NCBI GenBank assembly: GCA_947095535.1
Contig: OX352774.1
Coordinates: 261,365,843 to 261,429,842 of the forward strand
DNA from: Poecilobothrus nobilitatus
Lineage: Eukaryota; Arthropoda; Insecta; Diptera; Dolichopodidae
DNA: 64,000 nucleotides
Direction of reading: 5' to 3'
Positions 34,625 to 46,129 of the stretch are shown here, one piece after another (the first letter of the stretch is position 1; every line of letters begins with the position of its first letter). The notes beneath the pieces were generated by a model. That model was not told where the DNA came from, searched no databases, and was given only the letters and a program-made list of their open reading frames with translations. Both the position numbers and the translations under genes were made by a program.

Positions 34625-37600
34625 TTCCTTTGAATAGAATCAGTATACACATATTATATAGCATTTCTAGGAATTTGGAAATTAAAAAGATTTTAATTTT
34701 AAATATTTAGTTTAAGATAAATTTTATATGACAACATTTGACAATATGTTCTATGAATATTAAAATTTATTTGAAATGTGTGAAATGTCAAAAATGTTTA
34801 ACTTAGTTTTTTTCTTTTTTTTAATTTTAATTTTAATTACTATTATTTATTCTTTTACTTAAGGGAAAAAAGTTTACTTTTTTTTTTTTTATTTTGACTC
34901 TTTATTTATTTATTTAATTTTTTTCTCATTGGTTTTAAAAGAAAAAAATAATTTTTGCTTTATTTTTTTGCAGTTTTGCGAATAAAATACAGTTCCCAGT
35001 TTTATCCTCATCTTATCTTTATCTTAAAAAGAAAAATAATATAAAAGAACGTGACAAATATTTTCTTTAGATCTTAAAAATTTATTCCTCTTATACCATA
35101 AAAAAGTACAAATTTTTCATAAGAATATTAATTACATAAAAAATGAGGAATCAAAAAAGAAAAACCATAAAAAAAAAATAAAGACAAAAGAAAATTAAAA
35201 TAAGAAAAAAAGAGCCAAAAGCAAAAATTTTTCATGATTCGCATACGAAAATATTTTTTGTTATATTAAAAAAAAATGCTTCAAAATTAAATATAATAAA
35301 AAAGAAAAAAAAAATTTAAACCTTGGAAATAATAAAAAAAATATTTGCTATAATATTATTGCGTTTTAGTATTAAATCTAAAAAATCACTTTTTCTCTAC
35401 TTTGAATGTTCGTCTAATTATAAACCTGCTATTTTAAGTTTTGCTTTAGAAGCTTCCATTATTAAAACAACTGCTTAATCTATGATAAGATAATAAATTT
35501 TTTTAAGTTTCGACTTTATTTGCTATGAATCTAATTTTTATGTGTGAATTTTATATCTCCTATCCGACATCATATATAATATTTTGTACTATACATATAT
35601 ATACTATATTAGTGTATTATTTTTACAATGTCAGCATTGGACAGTTATTAAATCTCTGATCTCTTCAACATTTTCGTTCATCATACTATTATAAATCTAA
35701 AATTTACTACCTAACAGAAGCTTCGCCTGCTCAAGTAGTACAATAGTAGAAAAGGTACATAACCTATTATTTATGGTCGAAGAGAGATGTCATTAGAGTT
35801 TTACAAGTTGATAGAGGAATCGTGATCGTATTGCTTCTCTTTAGCGCCTTTTAATGACTCATACCTATACCCCCGTATAAAAAAAAATGTTTAAAACCTC
35901 CGTATTAAAAATAAACTTTTAGGAAATTTTTAGAAAACTGATTTGTAGAATTTATATTTAGATGTTCCTTTTCTTGTACTCAAGTAATGTGATTCAAGTA
36001 TGTACTCTTGTAATGCTGTTCTCTACTTAATATATTTGTCTTTGGCATATATTTCTTTTATATTTATTAAAACCTACTGTTCTTTTCTACTGTTGTTTAT
36101 ACAATTGTTTTCTTTGAAGTTTTAAAGTTTTTTTTTTGCATACTTAAAGGAGCATAAAATAATTTTTAGTTAATTTTTATTTAAAAAAAAAAAAATAATA
36201 ATATTGTTTCATCAAGATAACGGTTAAAGATCTACTTTTTTTATTTGTTATGCCTTTAGCAATTATTTGAAATATTTGTTTTCCTGTAATCATGTTTTAT
36301 GCAAATTGAACACATATGTATCTTAAGGTAAAACAAAATAAAGGATTCTTAAAGAAAAGGTTGTTAAAAAACATAAAAATGTAATAAAAGATTCATTTAA
36401 GAAAGAAGTTTGAAGATTTTTTGAAGGATCAAAAACAGTAAAACATTTACTGAATTATAATAAGTTGAATATTGATAGTTTTGCAAATTTAAACTATTTT
36501 GTATTATTTTATATTATTTCATTAATTAATTTAAAATTTTAATAATAGTAAAATACGATAATATTTTATTAATAGTGTTACTGTTATTTAGATTAAAAAT
36601 TTAGGATTTTGTTCAAATTATATAATATTCAATAGTTTAAAACAAGTTTTTTAAATTAATAACCTTAAATTTATTAAATTGAATTTTTAGATTTAATGGT
36701 CGTAAAACTAAATTGGTGTTCTAAGTTGCCACTTTGATTTTAAATAAGTAGTGGAAAACTAATGAGGGAAGTACAAATCGGTATAGTAATGTTTATCTTA
36801 AATAATTTGAAAAGTTTGAACACTGTTAGTTCCATTAATCAAATATTGAATAATATTCTGATTCAAAATATCAATCATAGAAAAATATGTAAATTTTATT
36901 TTAGTAACGTTTTATAATTACCTATAAATAATTTTTTTCAATGGAATTTTAACAATGCACTTCATTTAAAGATCATTATTTGAATTGCATTCTATATTTT
37001 TGACATTGAATATGGTCGTGTTATTGCTCTGTCTGTTGTTAAATACTATTTTACTTTTTTTGTTTTGTTTCCAAAGGGAGGCGGTAATCTTCCAAAGACG
37101 CCATGAATACTCTTTTGGTACTGTTTACTGTTTGGTAGATTCTTACTGAATAAACCCACCTCTACCTCTTTGGCTAATATAATGAGATTAAACCCCTAAC
37201 TGCTAACGTAGTTTATTGACTAGAAATTATTAGTAGTATTTTGTTATCAGTGATTAAGCCCTCAACAGTTACAACATGCAGTAGTATATAACACCTTTTT
37301 ACATGAGATAATAATTGAAGACAGCTTCACTCCGGCAGCGATTATTGTTAGTATTAATATTATTAATATTAGTATTATACGATATACATCATTACAAAAC
37401 AAAATTTTTTTAATTTCTCGCAACAACAGGTTAATGTATATTAACTGAACAGTCTGAAACTGAGATTATTTAATAACTTGACGAAAATTCTGCTCTAGCT
37501 AGTTAAGATCAAAAATTGTTCCTTTGTCTTGTATCATAGGTTTAATACACTTAAATTTAATACAATAAAATGCATTTTTATAGAGGTTATGTTAAATTGA

Positions 37601-38101
37601 CTATAAAAACAATATTAAGAATTTGTTGATATTGAAAATATCCTTTTATATGACTGGAGTTTCCATATGATTGGATATGCTAATAATTTCTTTAAAAGTG
37701 CATGTTTTAATTAATAATGTTTATGTAATATCCCTGGTTAAGATAATTTATTGACTCATTAGATGGTTTTAATATAAATAATGGTTAAAAAATCGTTTTA
37801 AAACTCAAATAAAAAATCTAGGTTTTATGGAGAATCAAAATTTCATTCTGTTTTTGTAATCAAAAAAACTGAAATGAAAATTAAGAACAGAAATAAATGT
37901 TTGAATAAAGAAGGATTTTCAAATATGTTTTACCATTATTTTACTACAAAATTTTTATTTTAATAAATATATTTATCTTAAATCACCCTTATTTTACTTC
38001 CTTTATTTTAATTCTTGTCCCCTATCTTTTATGATTATTTCAGTCAAAAATTGATGCTTGAATTTTATCAATGCTATTTTTCGTTCCATTTTTCGTTTAT
38101 A
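34625..38101. other. AT-rich DNA, no gene recognised
   Basis: Contains A-rich stretches (35100-35345), ATT-type triplet repeats at 37345-37380, and two patches with more G+C that I could not assign: 35700-35870 and 37070-37345. No long protein-like frame in either patch. Confidence 0.55.
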
Positions 38102-38103
38102 TA

Positions 38104-38132
38104 AAGGGTCTTTCAAATTGAGTTTTCAAAAG
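38104..38132 (+). repeat. left terminal inverted repeat (29 bp)
   Basis: Exact reverse complement of 39122-39150. The matching stops abruptly after the 29th base. TA precedes it. Confidence 0.95.
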
Positions 38133-38217
38133 TAGAGACCTATGTAACACACTTCAAACATTGAACGCACCCATATTATATGTTATTTTGACAGTTGAAG
38201 ATTTGCCATTTATAAAA

Positions 38218-39044
38218 ATGAAGTCGTATACATTACAACAACGTGTTAAAATTATTGAATTATTTTTTGAAAACGGTCGTTCTATAAGAAATGTATTTCG
38301 CAAATTACGCGATGTCTATGGTCGACATAATCGTCCAACTGAGCAACAAATTGGTAATATTTCAAGAAACAGGTGCAGTAGAAGATCGAGAAAGACATCA
38401 GTATGCTCGTGCAGGTCGTTCACAAGAAAATATTGGTGCTGTGAGTGATAATGTTACAGCTGACCCCACCATGTCAATTTTCCGATGTTCACAACAATTG
38501 AGACTTTCGCAGTCAACTGTATGGCGTATTATGCACAAAGATTTAGGGTTGAAGGCCTGCAAAGTTCAATTGACACAAGAATTGAAGAAAAGAAGATCAA
38601 TCCATGTGTCAGAACTTTGCCAATTGGATACTGGAACAAAACGACGATTTTTCAAAAAAAATCATCTTTTCGGACGAAGCACAGTTCTAGATCGGTGGCT
38701 ACGTTAATAAACAAAACTGCCGTATTTGGGGAGAGGAAAACCCTCGCGTGATCGTGATCTAAGGGAAGCCAAAGCTCCACAAAGAGTCACTGTTTGGTGT
38801 ATTGTGGTCTGGTGTTGTGATTGATCCGTACTTTTTCGAAAATGATGCTGGAAGAGCCATAACCGATAACGGTAACAGATATCGCAACATGAACGTTGAA
38901 GTATCCAAAGCAGAAATTATTCGAGTTATTGGTGAGATACAGCAGCAACTATGCCAGAATGTGACCGAAAATTTTGATAAAAGAATTAAGTACTGTAGAG
39001 ACGCAAGAGGTGGTCACATGGGAGATATCATTTTCAGAGTATAA
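38218..39044 (+). pseudogene. broken mariner-type transposase
   Basis: The likely start is ATG 38218, giving MKSYTLQQRVKIIELFFENG, an N-terminal helix-turn-helix as in insect Tc3-annotated/DUF4817 transposases. After RPTEQQIGNI the frame shifts; the next phase reads FQETGAVEDRERHQYARAG and then STVWRIMHKDLGLKA to QLTQELK. A second shift leads to IIFSDEAQF, holding the first catalytic Asp (38673-38675), then an in-frame TAG at 38688 where relatives have Trp. IWGEENPR and WSGVVIDPYFFENDAG follow. Near 38890 the frame jumps to a C-terminal part ending RGGHMGDIIF; the segment that should hold the other two catalytic acidic residues is deleted. It is therefore inactive. Confidence 0.9.
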
Positions 39045-39121
39045 ATGGCAAACATTGTACTTCAAAAATAAATAAAAACTTTTCCAGTTTCAATTCAAAT
39101 TCTATGTCTTTTAATTATATG

Positions 39122-39150
39122 CTTTTGAAAACTCAATTTGAAAGACCCTT
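39122..39150 (-). repeat. right terminal inverted repeat (29 bp)
   Basis: Mirrors 38104-38132 without mismatch and is followed by TA. Confidence 0.95.
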
Positions 39151-39152
39151 TA

Positions 39153-40299
39153 TTATATCTACACCATTTATATCTGTTCCATTTAATTGCATATAATATA
39201 CATTTGATATTCTTATGTTAATTTTTTGACCACTATATTCTACTGTTAATATGTATAAAAAACATTACAATAACTAATGAGAAAAAAAAAACAAATGTCA
39301 CATGCCTATATATATATAATGTTTTTCCTGAATCAGCAGCAGCACGTTCTAAAGGAAGCTAAGGAATGTGTTTTATCATTAAATAGATAAAAATCTTATA
39401 AATTTTTGATGTTATAGCATATAATATATTAAGGTAATTGAGTTATATAATGTTGCCTGCTAATAATATTCACGAATCTTTAATATCTATTTTTCATCAC
39501 TAGATTTCTATTTTAAGGGTATCCTAATAGTAAAATTTATTTTTATGTTGGACTATTTTGGTTGCTTGTATTTTCAAAAGAAAAAAAAAAGAAGAAAAAT
39601 GAAAATCATGGAAGATATCAAATTTTTTTTTTTTATATTTAGTATAATATACGAGTAGTATATACCGTAATGAAATTTGTTACCTTAGGATTAAATGGTT
39701 TTATGGAGAGAACATCAACATAAATAGATTTAATGTTTAGATAACACCTGATTACAACCAAATATTACAAAAATCTTTTAAGAATTTCGATATAACTAAG
39801 TATAGAAAATTATATTAAAACCAGCATATAGAAAATGTAATTTTCGCTTTTAATTTCTTATCCTTGAAATCCTGGTTATTTTTTAAAGTTAAATTATTTT
39901 AACATTATGCTACCATTAGATATTTTCAAGGATCATTTTAATATGATGGGGTTTTTTTTAAAAATTAATCTTAAAGAGTGAATTTTTAAATCGTTATTGA
40001 TATTAAACTTTCTTTTATATAATAAATAGGATAATCTTATATTAACGATATAAAGTGAATTAATAATTTACTGGATATAACCGTTATTTTATGATTGTAT
40101 TTATTCTTCCTATTCATCATATTATATCTTCCCTTTGATATTCCTTTTTTTTCTATTTCCTTAAATTTAATCGGTTGAAAGAAAATTCTTAAAAAAATTA
40201 ATCAAAACAGAAACGGCTAAATATTTAGTCAAATAGATCAAACAAACGAACAACTCGTAAGTTGTATCTTAAGTTACTCCTAACTTTAATAAAGTAAGA
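39153..40299. other. AT-rich DNA, nothing recognised
   Basis: No frame or repeat assigned. The patch CAGCAGCAGCACGTTC at about 39337 is the only notable departure in composition. Confidence 0.55.
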
Positions 40300-41164
40300 G
40301 CAGCGGTCCCTTTAGCTAAACAATTTAAGTTGGGATCTACAATTATACTGTTTAGTTTCGAATAAAGAATGATATAGAGAGAACACAAACTATGATTAGT
40401 TTGGTATATTAAAAATAATAAACTTTTATATCAGGCAGTCAAGGAACCGTAAGAGTACTAAACTCGTAAGCAATTAAATTCTAATTAGTTTTGGCTTAGT
40501 GAAACTTCTTGTGAACAAACAATAAATAAACACTTGACTGGATACCTGGACGCTTAAGTATATAGAGGGAAATAAGGAAGTGGTTTGTATTACGAAACAA
40601 AAGCTCCAACTAACTCCCTTTATAGATTCCGAACCTTTTTATGACAAAGGTAGATACTAAATAAAAGAAGAACTAAAAATAGAAAAGAAAAACTATAGAA
40701 ACAAACAATGGAGTGAAAAATCTGGGATCAGATAATTTAAGAGCTTCTGTGAAACTATAATCCGATAAAATATGAAAAAATCATAAGATCTAGTAAATAC
40801 AAACTGAGAATTCTAACGGACTTCCTGCCGGTATAATGTCACCTAAAGTGGCACTAGAAAAAATTGGGATAGATGAAAACGGTACATGCAAATTCTGTCA
40901 TGAAATGAATCTTATGAAGAATCTCCAGCACACATACTCAAAAACTGCGGAGCTTTTATCTGAGGAAAATATGTGCAAATAAAAGAATATTGCTCTACCA
41001 AAGATAAACTGCTAGCAATTAATCTTGTACAGTTTTTTAAAATCTTAGAAGCTCTAGGGATGGCAGAAGTATTATAAATGAAGGTAATCATAGTGATTAG
41101 GGGAGTACAATAGATCTATATGAAAAGCCCGCTGTTACTTATTCCTCTTAGTAATCTAATCTAG
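40300..41164 (+). pseudogene. non-LTR retrotransposon 3' end, copy 3 (RNase H-type LINE)
   Basis: Longest of three copies. Degraded RNase H motifs are visible: ATCAGGCAGTC near 40431 (S-x-QAV region) and LTGYLD-like LTWIPGH remains at about 40533. Further on LEKIGIDENGTCKFCHE (about 40850-40905) is the start of the C-terminal Cys/His motif. CACACATACTCAAAAACTGC and TAGAAGCTCTAGGGATGGC follow. It ends GGGAGTACAATAGATC and GTAATCTAATCTAG. Many stops and frameshifts occur. RNase H plus a C-terminal zinc-binding motif suggests the I/R1/LOA-like groups. Confidence 0.75.
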
Positions 41165-43868
41165 TTTTAACAATTTTTGGAAAAGAAATTGGAAATGAGT
41201 TTTGAAGTAATATCATTTTATTTCTTATATAATAAAGAAATTATTCTCTCATCTACTTGTCATTGATTGATTCTAACTGAATTCATTTCAATATAAATGA
41301 ATTAGAACATTATATTTTAAAAAAGATTGCCCAAAAGAATACGAAATGAAAAACCAAATTTTGTAGCACTTAATTATCATATAAAGAAGTATTTTAATCA
41401 AATCATAAAATAAAATTGATTTTATTTTAGAAAAATTTAAAAGGGTCTCTGTATTAAAAACTATATTGAAATTATTAAAATGTCAATTTTTATGTATAAA
41501 TTAGGCTAATTTAAAAACAAATATTAATTCAATTTTAATATAGATGTGGGTGTCAAAATAGATTTTATGATGGGTGATGAAGGTGTCAAAATACATTTTC
41601 AATATAGGTTAATTGTCTTTTTATTAGATAACATACTATTAGTTTTTTTAGAAAAAAAACCTCTAATTTATTACGTAGGTCTAGATCTAGGTATGTAGAT
41701 ATGCAGATGCTCTTGAAAAAATAATCGTATAGGTATTACAATCATATTAAGTTTTAGAGTTAATTAAAAATAGTTAGATAATACAATTTTTTTATTCATG
41801 GAGGCTGATTGAACACGTCAGTAATCATTACGGGATTCTAGACAATTAGTGTACCTTCAAAACCTAGTAGAAACTATTTGACGCAAAGTGGTGCTAAGTT
41901 TCCCTAGATTTACTCCACGATGTTACCACTCTAACGGACGAAACCTTCTCACATCCATGTCAGATAGTCATCTAAATCTTGGAAAAAGAAACGATTGGAA
42001 TATTTCCGTCATTTTTCTTTGTTAAATTGTCTAAAAATTAAAATTTAACTATTTTGGAAATTTTTAGGAATAGATCAATCAGTGGATTTAATAAAAATAT
42101 TTTAATTTTATTCGAAACTTGTGATGAGTAAATGTTTTCTTTAGTTTAGTTCTAAATACTTGAGGTGCAATAATTAAAATAAAATTTTTTTATGGATAAC
42201 AATTTATAGTGCACTAAAGGCGACCACTACTCTCATTTCCTAAGATGTATACAATATAAAAAAATTTAGTTTTACCAATCGTTTAAACTTAAGATTGGTA
42301 CTACGATCTTTAAATGAGATTCTTTAGTTTTCAATATATCAAAGCTTTTTTGAGATACCTAAATGAGATGCTTCCTTTTCCAAAAAGTAATATTAAACTT
42401 TTAACACATTATAGTTATAAAGGATACAATACTCTTTCAGCAGATGAAATATATTAGTTAATAATTCATCAGTGTGTTAGTTTTGATGTTATTAGTAAAA
42501 CAATTTTCAGCAGGATTTTCTTAAACTTTTACGTGTCAGGATTACAATAAACAACATTTTTGTAGAAAGGTAAAACTTTTTCTATTTTTTTTTTAAATCC
42601 TGTTGATCCAATAATTTCTTGTCTTTCAAAATCAATCAAAAATCAACTGCTAATTCGAAAAACAAACTTACTTCATAATAAAGTTTTTTTTATCCTCTAA
42701 AATTATACAATTCCAAAACTTTATTTTTGAATTTTTAGCTAGAAAAAAATAAATTTTTTCCCTCAAATAACTTATAGAAGAAAATATTCGATAAGAAATA
42801 AAAACAAAAGAGAAAAAGATAAAATTTATTTTTGTTTTTCTTATCTATTTAGCACAATGCGATCTAAAAAAAAAAAAAAAAAACAAAAAAACTGTGGACG
42901 TGACTAATCAAAATAAAATTATACCAAAACTAAAGAAAAATTCCCTTCTTCTTTCTATTTTGCCACTCCTAATATTATTTGTATATAAGTCACAAATCAA
43001 AACTTTTATTATAAACCACCGCAAAAAGTAAGAAAATTAGAACTTTTTAGATTATGAAAGAAGAAAAATAATAAGAAAATGAAAATCATTTTTGTTTTTT
43101 TCTTTGCAAATCAACTTGGAAAAACTTTTTTATTCCTTAATTTGTAAAATTACTCCGATGAAAGGCACTTTACTCAAAATAAATAACTCACTTTGGTTTG
43201 AAAAATGTAAATAGAAAAAATGCCCCTTCTGGTCCTGTATTTGGCAAAAGAAAAACAAAAATTTGGGAAAAAAAGAAAAGTGAAAAATATGTTGAGAAAA
43301 ATTGCGAAAACTTTAAATAATTCGTGATAGCAAATTTGTTTGATGAATACGATTTGTAATATACGATTAAATCAGACCTGTGAAAGTTATTCTGAATTTT
43401 GTTTTCAGTTTGAAATGTTTTTTTTTTTTTAAATTTATTGATATATTTATAAGATTTGTAGCTTAATAGTATATGACAATCAGTTCGGTTTGACATTTTT
43501 TGAATGTTTTGTATGCTGTTCTTTCTCAAGTTAATTTTGGTATAATTTTTATGTTTGGTTTTAGATAGACATTATGCAAAGCTTTTAAAAGATATCTATT
43601 TAGCAATGACGGAGTTGACTGCCGTTTTATCAATCTCTTTCAGTAGGTCCCTGCTAAAATTATTACAAATAGTTTTTACACTTTTTAAAGCTAGCAAAAT
43701 GGTAGAACAAAAAATATCTATTCGACTTTAATAAAAGTTTTCATATCTTTTTGAAGTGATCTTTTAATTAAACAGGGTTTCAATGATAAACCTTTTTTAT
43801 GTTTCATACATATCTTACAATACACACCACATTTATTTTTTTAGTTTTTAGTATTGCTTTATCATTTA
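41165..43868. other. AT-rich DNA with one decayed repeat
   Basis: A patch at 41810-41990 shares CCTTCAAAACCTA and nearby words with 49370-49770 and is listed separately. The remainder is low-complexity. The 113-codon minus-strand frame at 43188-43529 is Lys/Phe-rich and unsupported. Confidence 0.5.
41805..41995 (+). repeat. unidentified dispersed repeat, copy 1
   Basis: GAGGCTGATTGAACACGTCA is followed by GTGTACCTTCAAAACCTAG, TTTCCCTAGATTTACTCCA and CATCCATGTCAGATAG. In the same order, 49375-49760 has GTGGACCTTCAAAACCTA, TTTCCATAGATTTATGCA and GAGAAGTCAGACAGATG. The segment is richer in G+C than its surroundings. Probably part of a larger transposon, not identified. Confidence 0.5.
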
Positions 43869-44506
43869 TAGTACATTTTGCAAAAAAAAAAATTTTAAAT
43901 ATTTACTTATTAGTTTCACTTTGTCCAACCGTTTGTTTACCAAACTTCTACACGGTTTAAGATGGCGCAATAAAATTTTAATCATTGATAGATCTAATTA
44001 AAAAAATATTGTTGCCGAAAAACTTTTTTTTTGTTAAGCCCACCCAACAGCCGCTTGAAGTTAAAATTTTTTTTGGCTATTTAGTATTTAAATTGACCGT
44101 TATGTAAAACCATAATTTTGCAAATCCTTATTATCTCCAGAATGGGTTTCAAAATTTTAGATCCTTGAAGATTCTTGAGAACTTGAGTGTAAGTATAAGT
44201 TACTTAGAGTATAAGTTACCTTAGAAAAAAATATTTTTATTTTTGCTTGTAAGATATAAAAATTAGGGCTACACTATTATATTTTCATATATGTATTATG
44301 TTAACCCCTTTTCCAAAAAAACTTAGAGTTTCCTTAAAATTGAAGAAAATGTCGTCTGATTTTTCACAATTTTTGCTAGATAAGAAATTCTATGAAAAAT
44401 TACAAAAATTTTAATACAAAAAAAGTTACAATTCCATAAGTCTTTTTATTGCTTTTTTGAAAATGAGCACTTTTTAAAACCTGTGGTTTTAGATGCTACC
44501 TTGCTT
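43869..44506 (-). mobile_element. family Z repeat, copy F (minus orientation)
   Basis: Read on the minus strand: GCAAGGTAGCATCTAAAACC, then the internal module, GTTTTACATAACGGTCAATT, CCGTGTAGAAGTTTGGTAAA, AACGGTTGGACAAAGTG and AAACTAATAAG. Strongly diverged, and the terminal hairpin is degraded. Confidence 0.6.
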
Positions 44507-45971
44507 ATTTTTAAATTCAAAGATTTGGAAATTGTTAATTTTCTAAAATGTTTCGTCGTATTTAATTTTTTAGCATTTTTATTTGTATAATGTAAGACTG
44601 AAAGTCTGAGGGAGGCGAATTTTTTATTTGATAAACAAAATTTTCAAAAATTTTTATTTTTAATATTTTTTTTTTTTGTATTTTTTATATATAAAGATGA
44701 AGATCCCTAAACTTAATATCATGTCAGCAACGAGTGGCGAACTTTAGTTAAAAGTTTTTTATTTTTTTTTTTTTTTTTTAGAATTGAAGATAGAATTTGA
44801 AAAAAATTTTGATATCATGTTTTTCATTTGTTTTTTTTTTTTTTCAATTGACGAGAGTTTATCAAAAAGTTCCAGTTTAAGCATGTACTAACGTCAATTG
44901 AAATCTATATTGCCCAAGAATAGAAGTTATTTATTAAGTTAAATTTTATTTCCGATTTGGCTCTGTAATTAAGTTTAATTCAGAGAGAATTCTTTAAATG
45001 CGATTTTCAACTATAACATTTTGAACTTATTTTGAACCCTTGTTTCACTCATTAGATTGTAATTACAGTTAATTATTGATTAAGGCATTTTAGATAACTA
45101 TACTTTCATAATTAAAAGGTTTGGTTTCATAATATAATTATTAAATGCTTTTGATACACAGCCAATTAAAATTTTGTTAATAGTCATTTTCAAAATATTC
45201 TTTAATAATCCTTAAAACTTTTGAAGCAGTTACGGTTTATTTTAATTTCTATTCGTATTCACGTATTAAATCTAATAGGCATTACTTTTCAATTTCTACG
45301 GTAAATATTTGTTAATTTCAAAGAAAAATTTAGAAGAACTCTAAAAAATATAACGATATTCTGATGAGGTCAAGAGAGTGTTAATTTCTAATTGGTCGGA
45401 AAAAAGTTTCATCATTTTTATAAATATTTTTTTTTTTTTGTTTTTTATAAATTTTGTTTCTGACGAAATAATTGCGAGAAAAGAAACTTTATTTTGAACA
45501 ATTTCAACTGGTTTTTTTATTCAAGGATTAAAGGACAAAAAATATATAAGTATATAAATATATATATATTTTTTGATTTTAAATGTTAACATTATTTTTT
45601 TAAAATTTTTTTTTATGATTATTCAATTGAAAAAAATACAGAGCAATTTATATTATAAACTGTCTGTCCATTTATTAAATTTATCAATGAAGGTGAAAAT
45701 ATAAATATTCGGGAATTTGTACCTTAAATTATTGTATTTAGATGTCAACTTAGGAGAAAAAGATAGTTTGACTTTATGCAAAATGAATTTTAAATAATTT
45801 ATTAAATTTGAATATGACGTATATAATCTAATTTGGTGACAGCATAAAAATAACTGGGCCAATTCTGCCTGAGAAGTTGGGAAAGTTTCAAAAGAACTAA
45901 ATTTATTTTGATATCAAAATTTAGAAAATTTTCGGAATTTTTTCTATGCAAACAATTATAAAATATCAAAC
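44507..45971. other. AT-rich DNA, nothing recognised
   Basis: Long T runs near 44660-44685 and 44760-44780. No gene-like frame. The minus-strand frame at 45653-45862 is unsupported. Confidence 0.55.
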
Positions 45972-45982
45972 TTTTACAATAG

Positions 45983-46118
45983 GGCCTCGGTGGCCTAGTG
46001 GGTAAGAGCGTATAAAATACGCTGTAAACAGATTGGGTTCGAATACCACACACGTCGTAAGAGTTATTTCTCCTTACGACATTTACAGCCGCGCCTGAAC
46101 AGGAAAAAAAAAAAAAAT
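45983..46118 (+). mobile_element. SINE family A, copy 3, with target-site duplication
   Basis: The cleanest copy. It has an A box TGGCCTAGTGG (45991-46001) matching the pol III consensus and a hairpin AGCGT-ATAAAAT-ACGCT (46007-46023) shaped like a tRNA anticodon arm. The B box is GGTTCGAATAC. A body hairpin has arms GTCGTAAG (46054-46061) and CTTACGAC (46073-46080). It ends with GCGCCTGAACAGG and A15. The 11-bp duplication TTTTACAATAG flanks it at 45972-45982 and 46119-46129. The 3' extension seen in copies 2, 4 and 5 is absent. The minus-strand frame at 45802-46140 is its antisense. Confidence 0.9.
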
Positions 46119-46129
46119 TTTTACAATAG

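Larger units (their letters stand above)
38104..39150 (+). mobile_element. Tc1/mariner-superfamily transposon, internally deleted
   Basis: A 1,047-bp element with perfect 29-bp terminal inverted repeats (38104-38132 and 39122-39150, both beginning AAGGGTCTTTCAAATTGAG when read inward), flanked by TA at 38102-38103 and 39151-39152. The perfect repeats point to fairly recent activity, but the transposase inside is broken. A non-autonomous derivative of this kind could in principle be mobilised by an intact relative elsewhere in the genome. Confidence 0.93.

Noticed and set aside
43188..43529. 113-codon minus-strand frame
   Set aside because: Low-complexity Lys/Phe composition; ends in AT-rich DNA without features.
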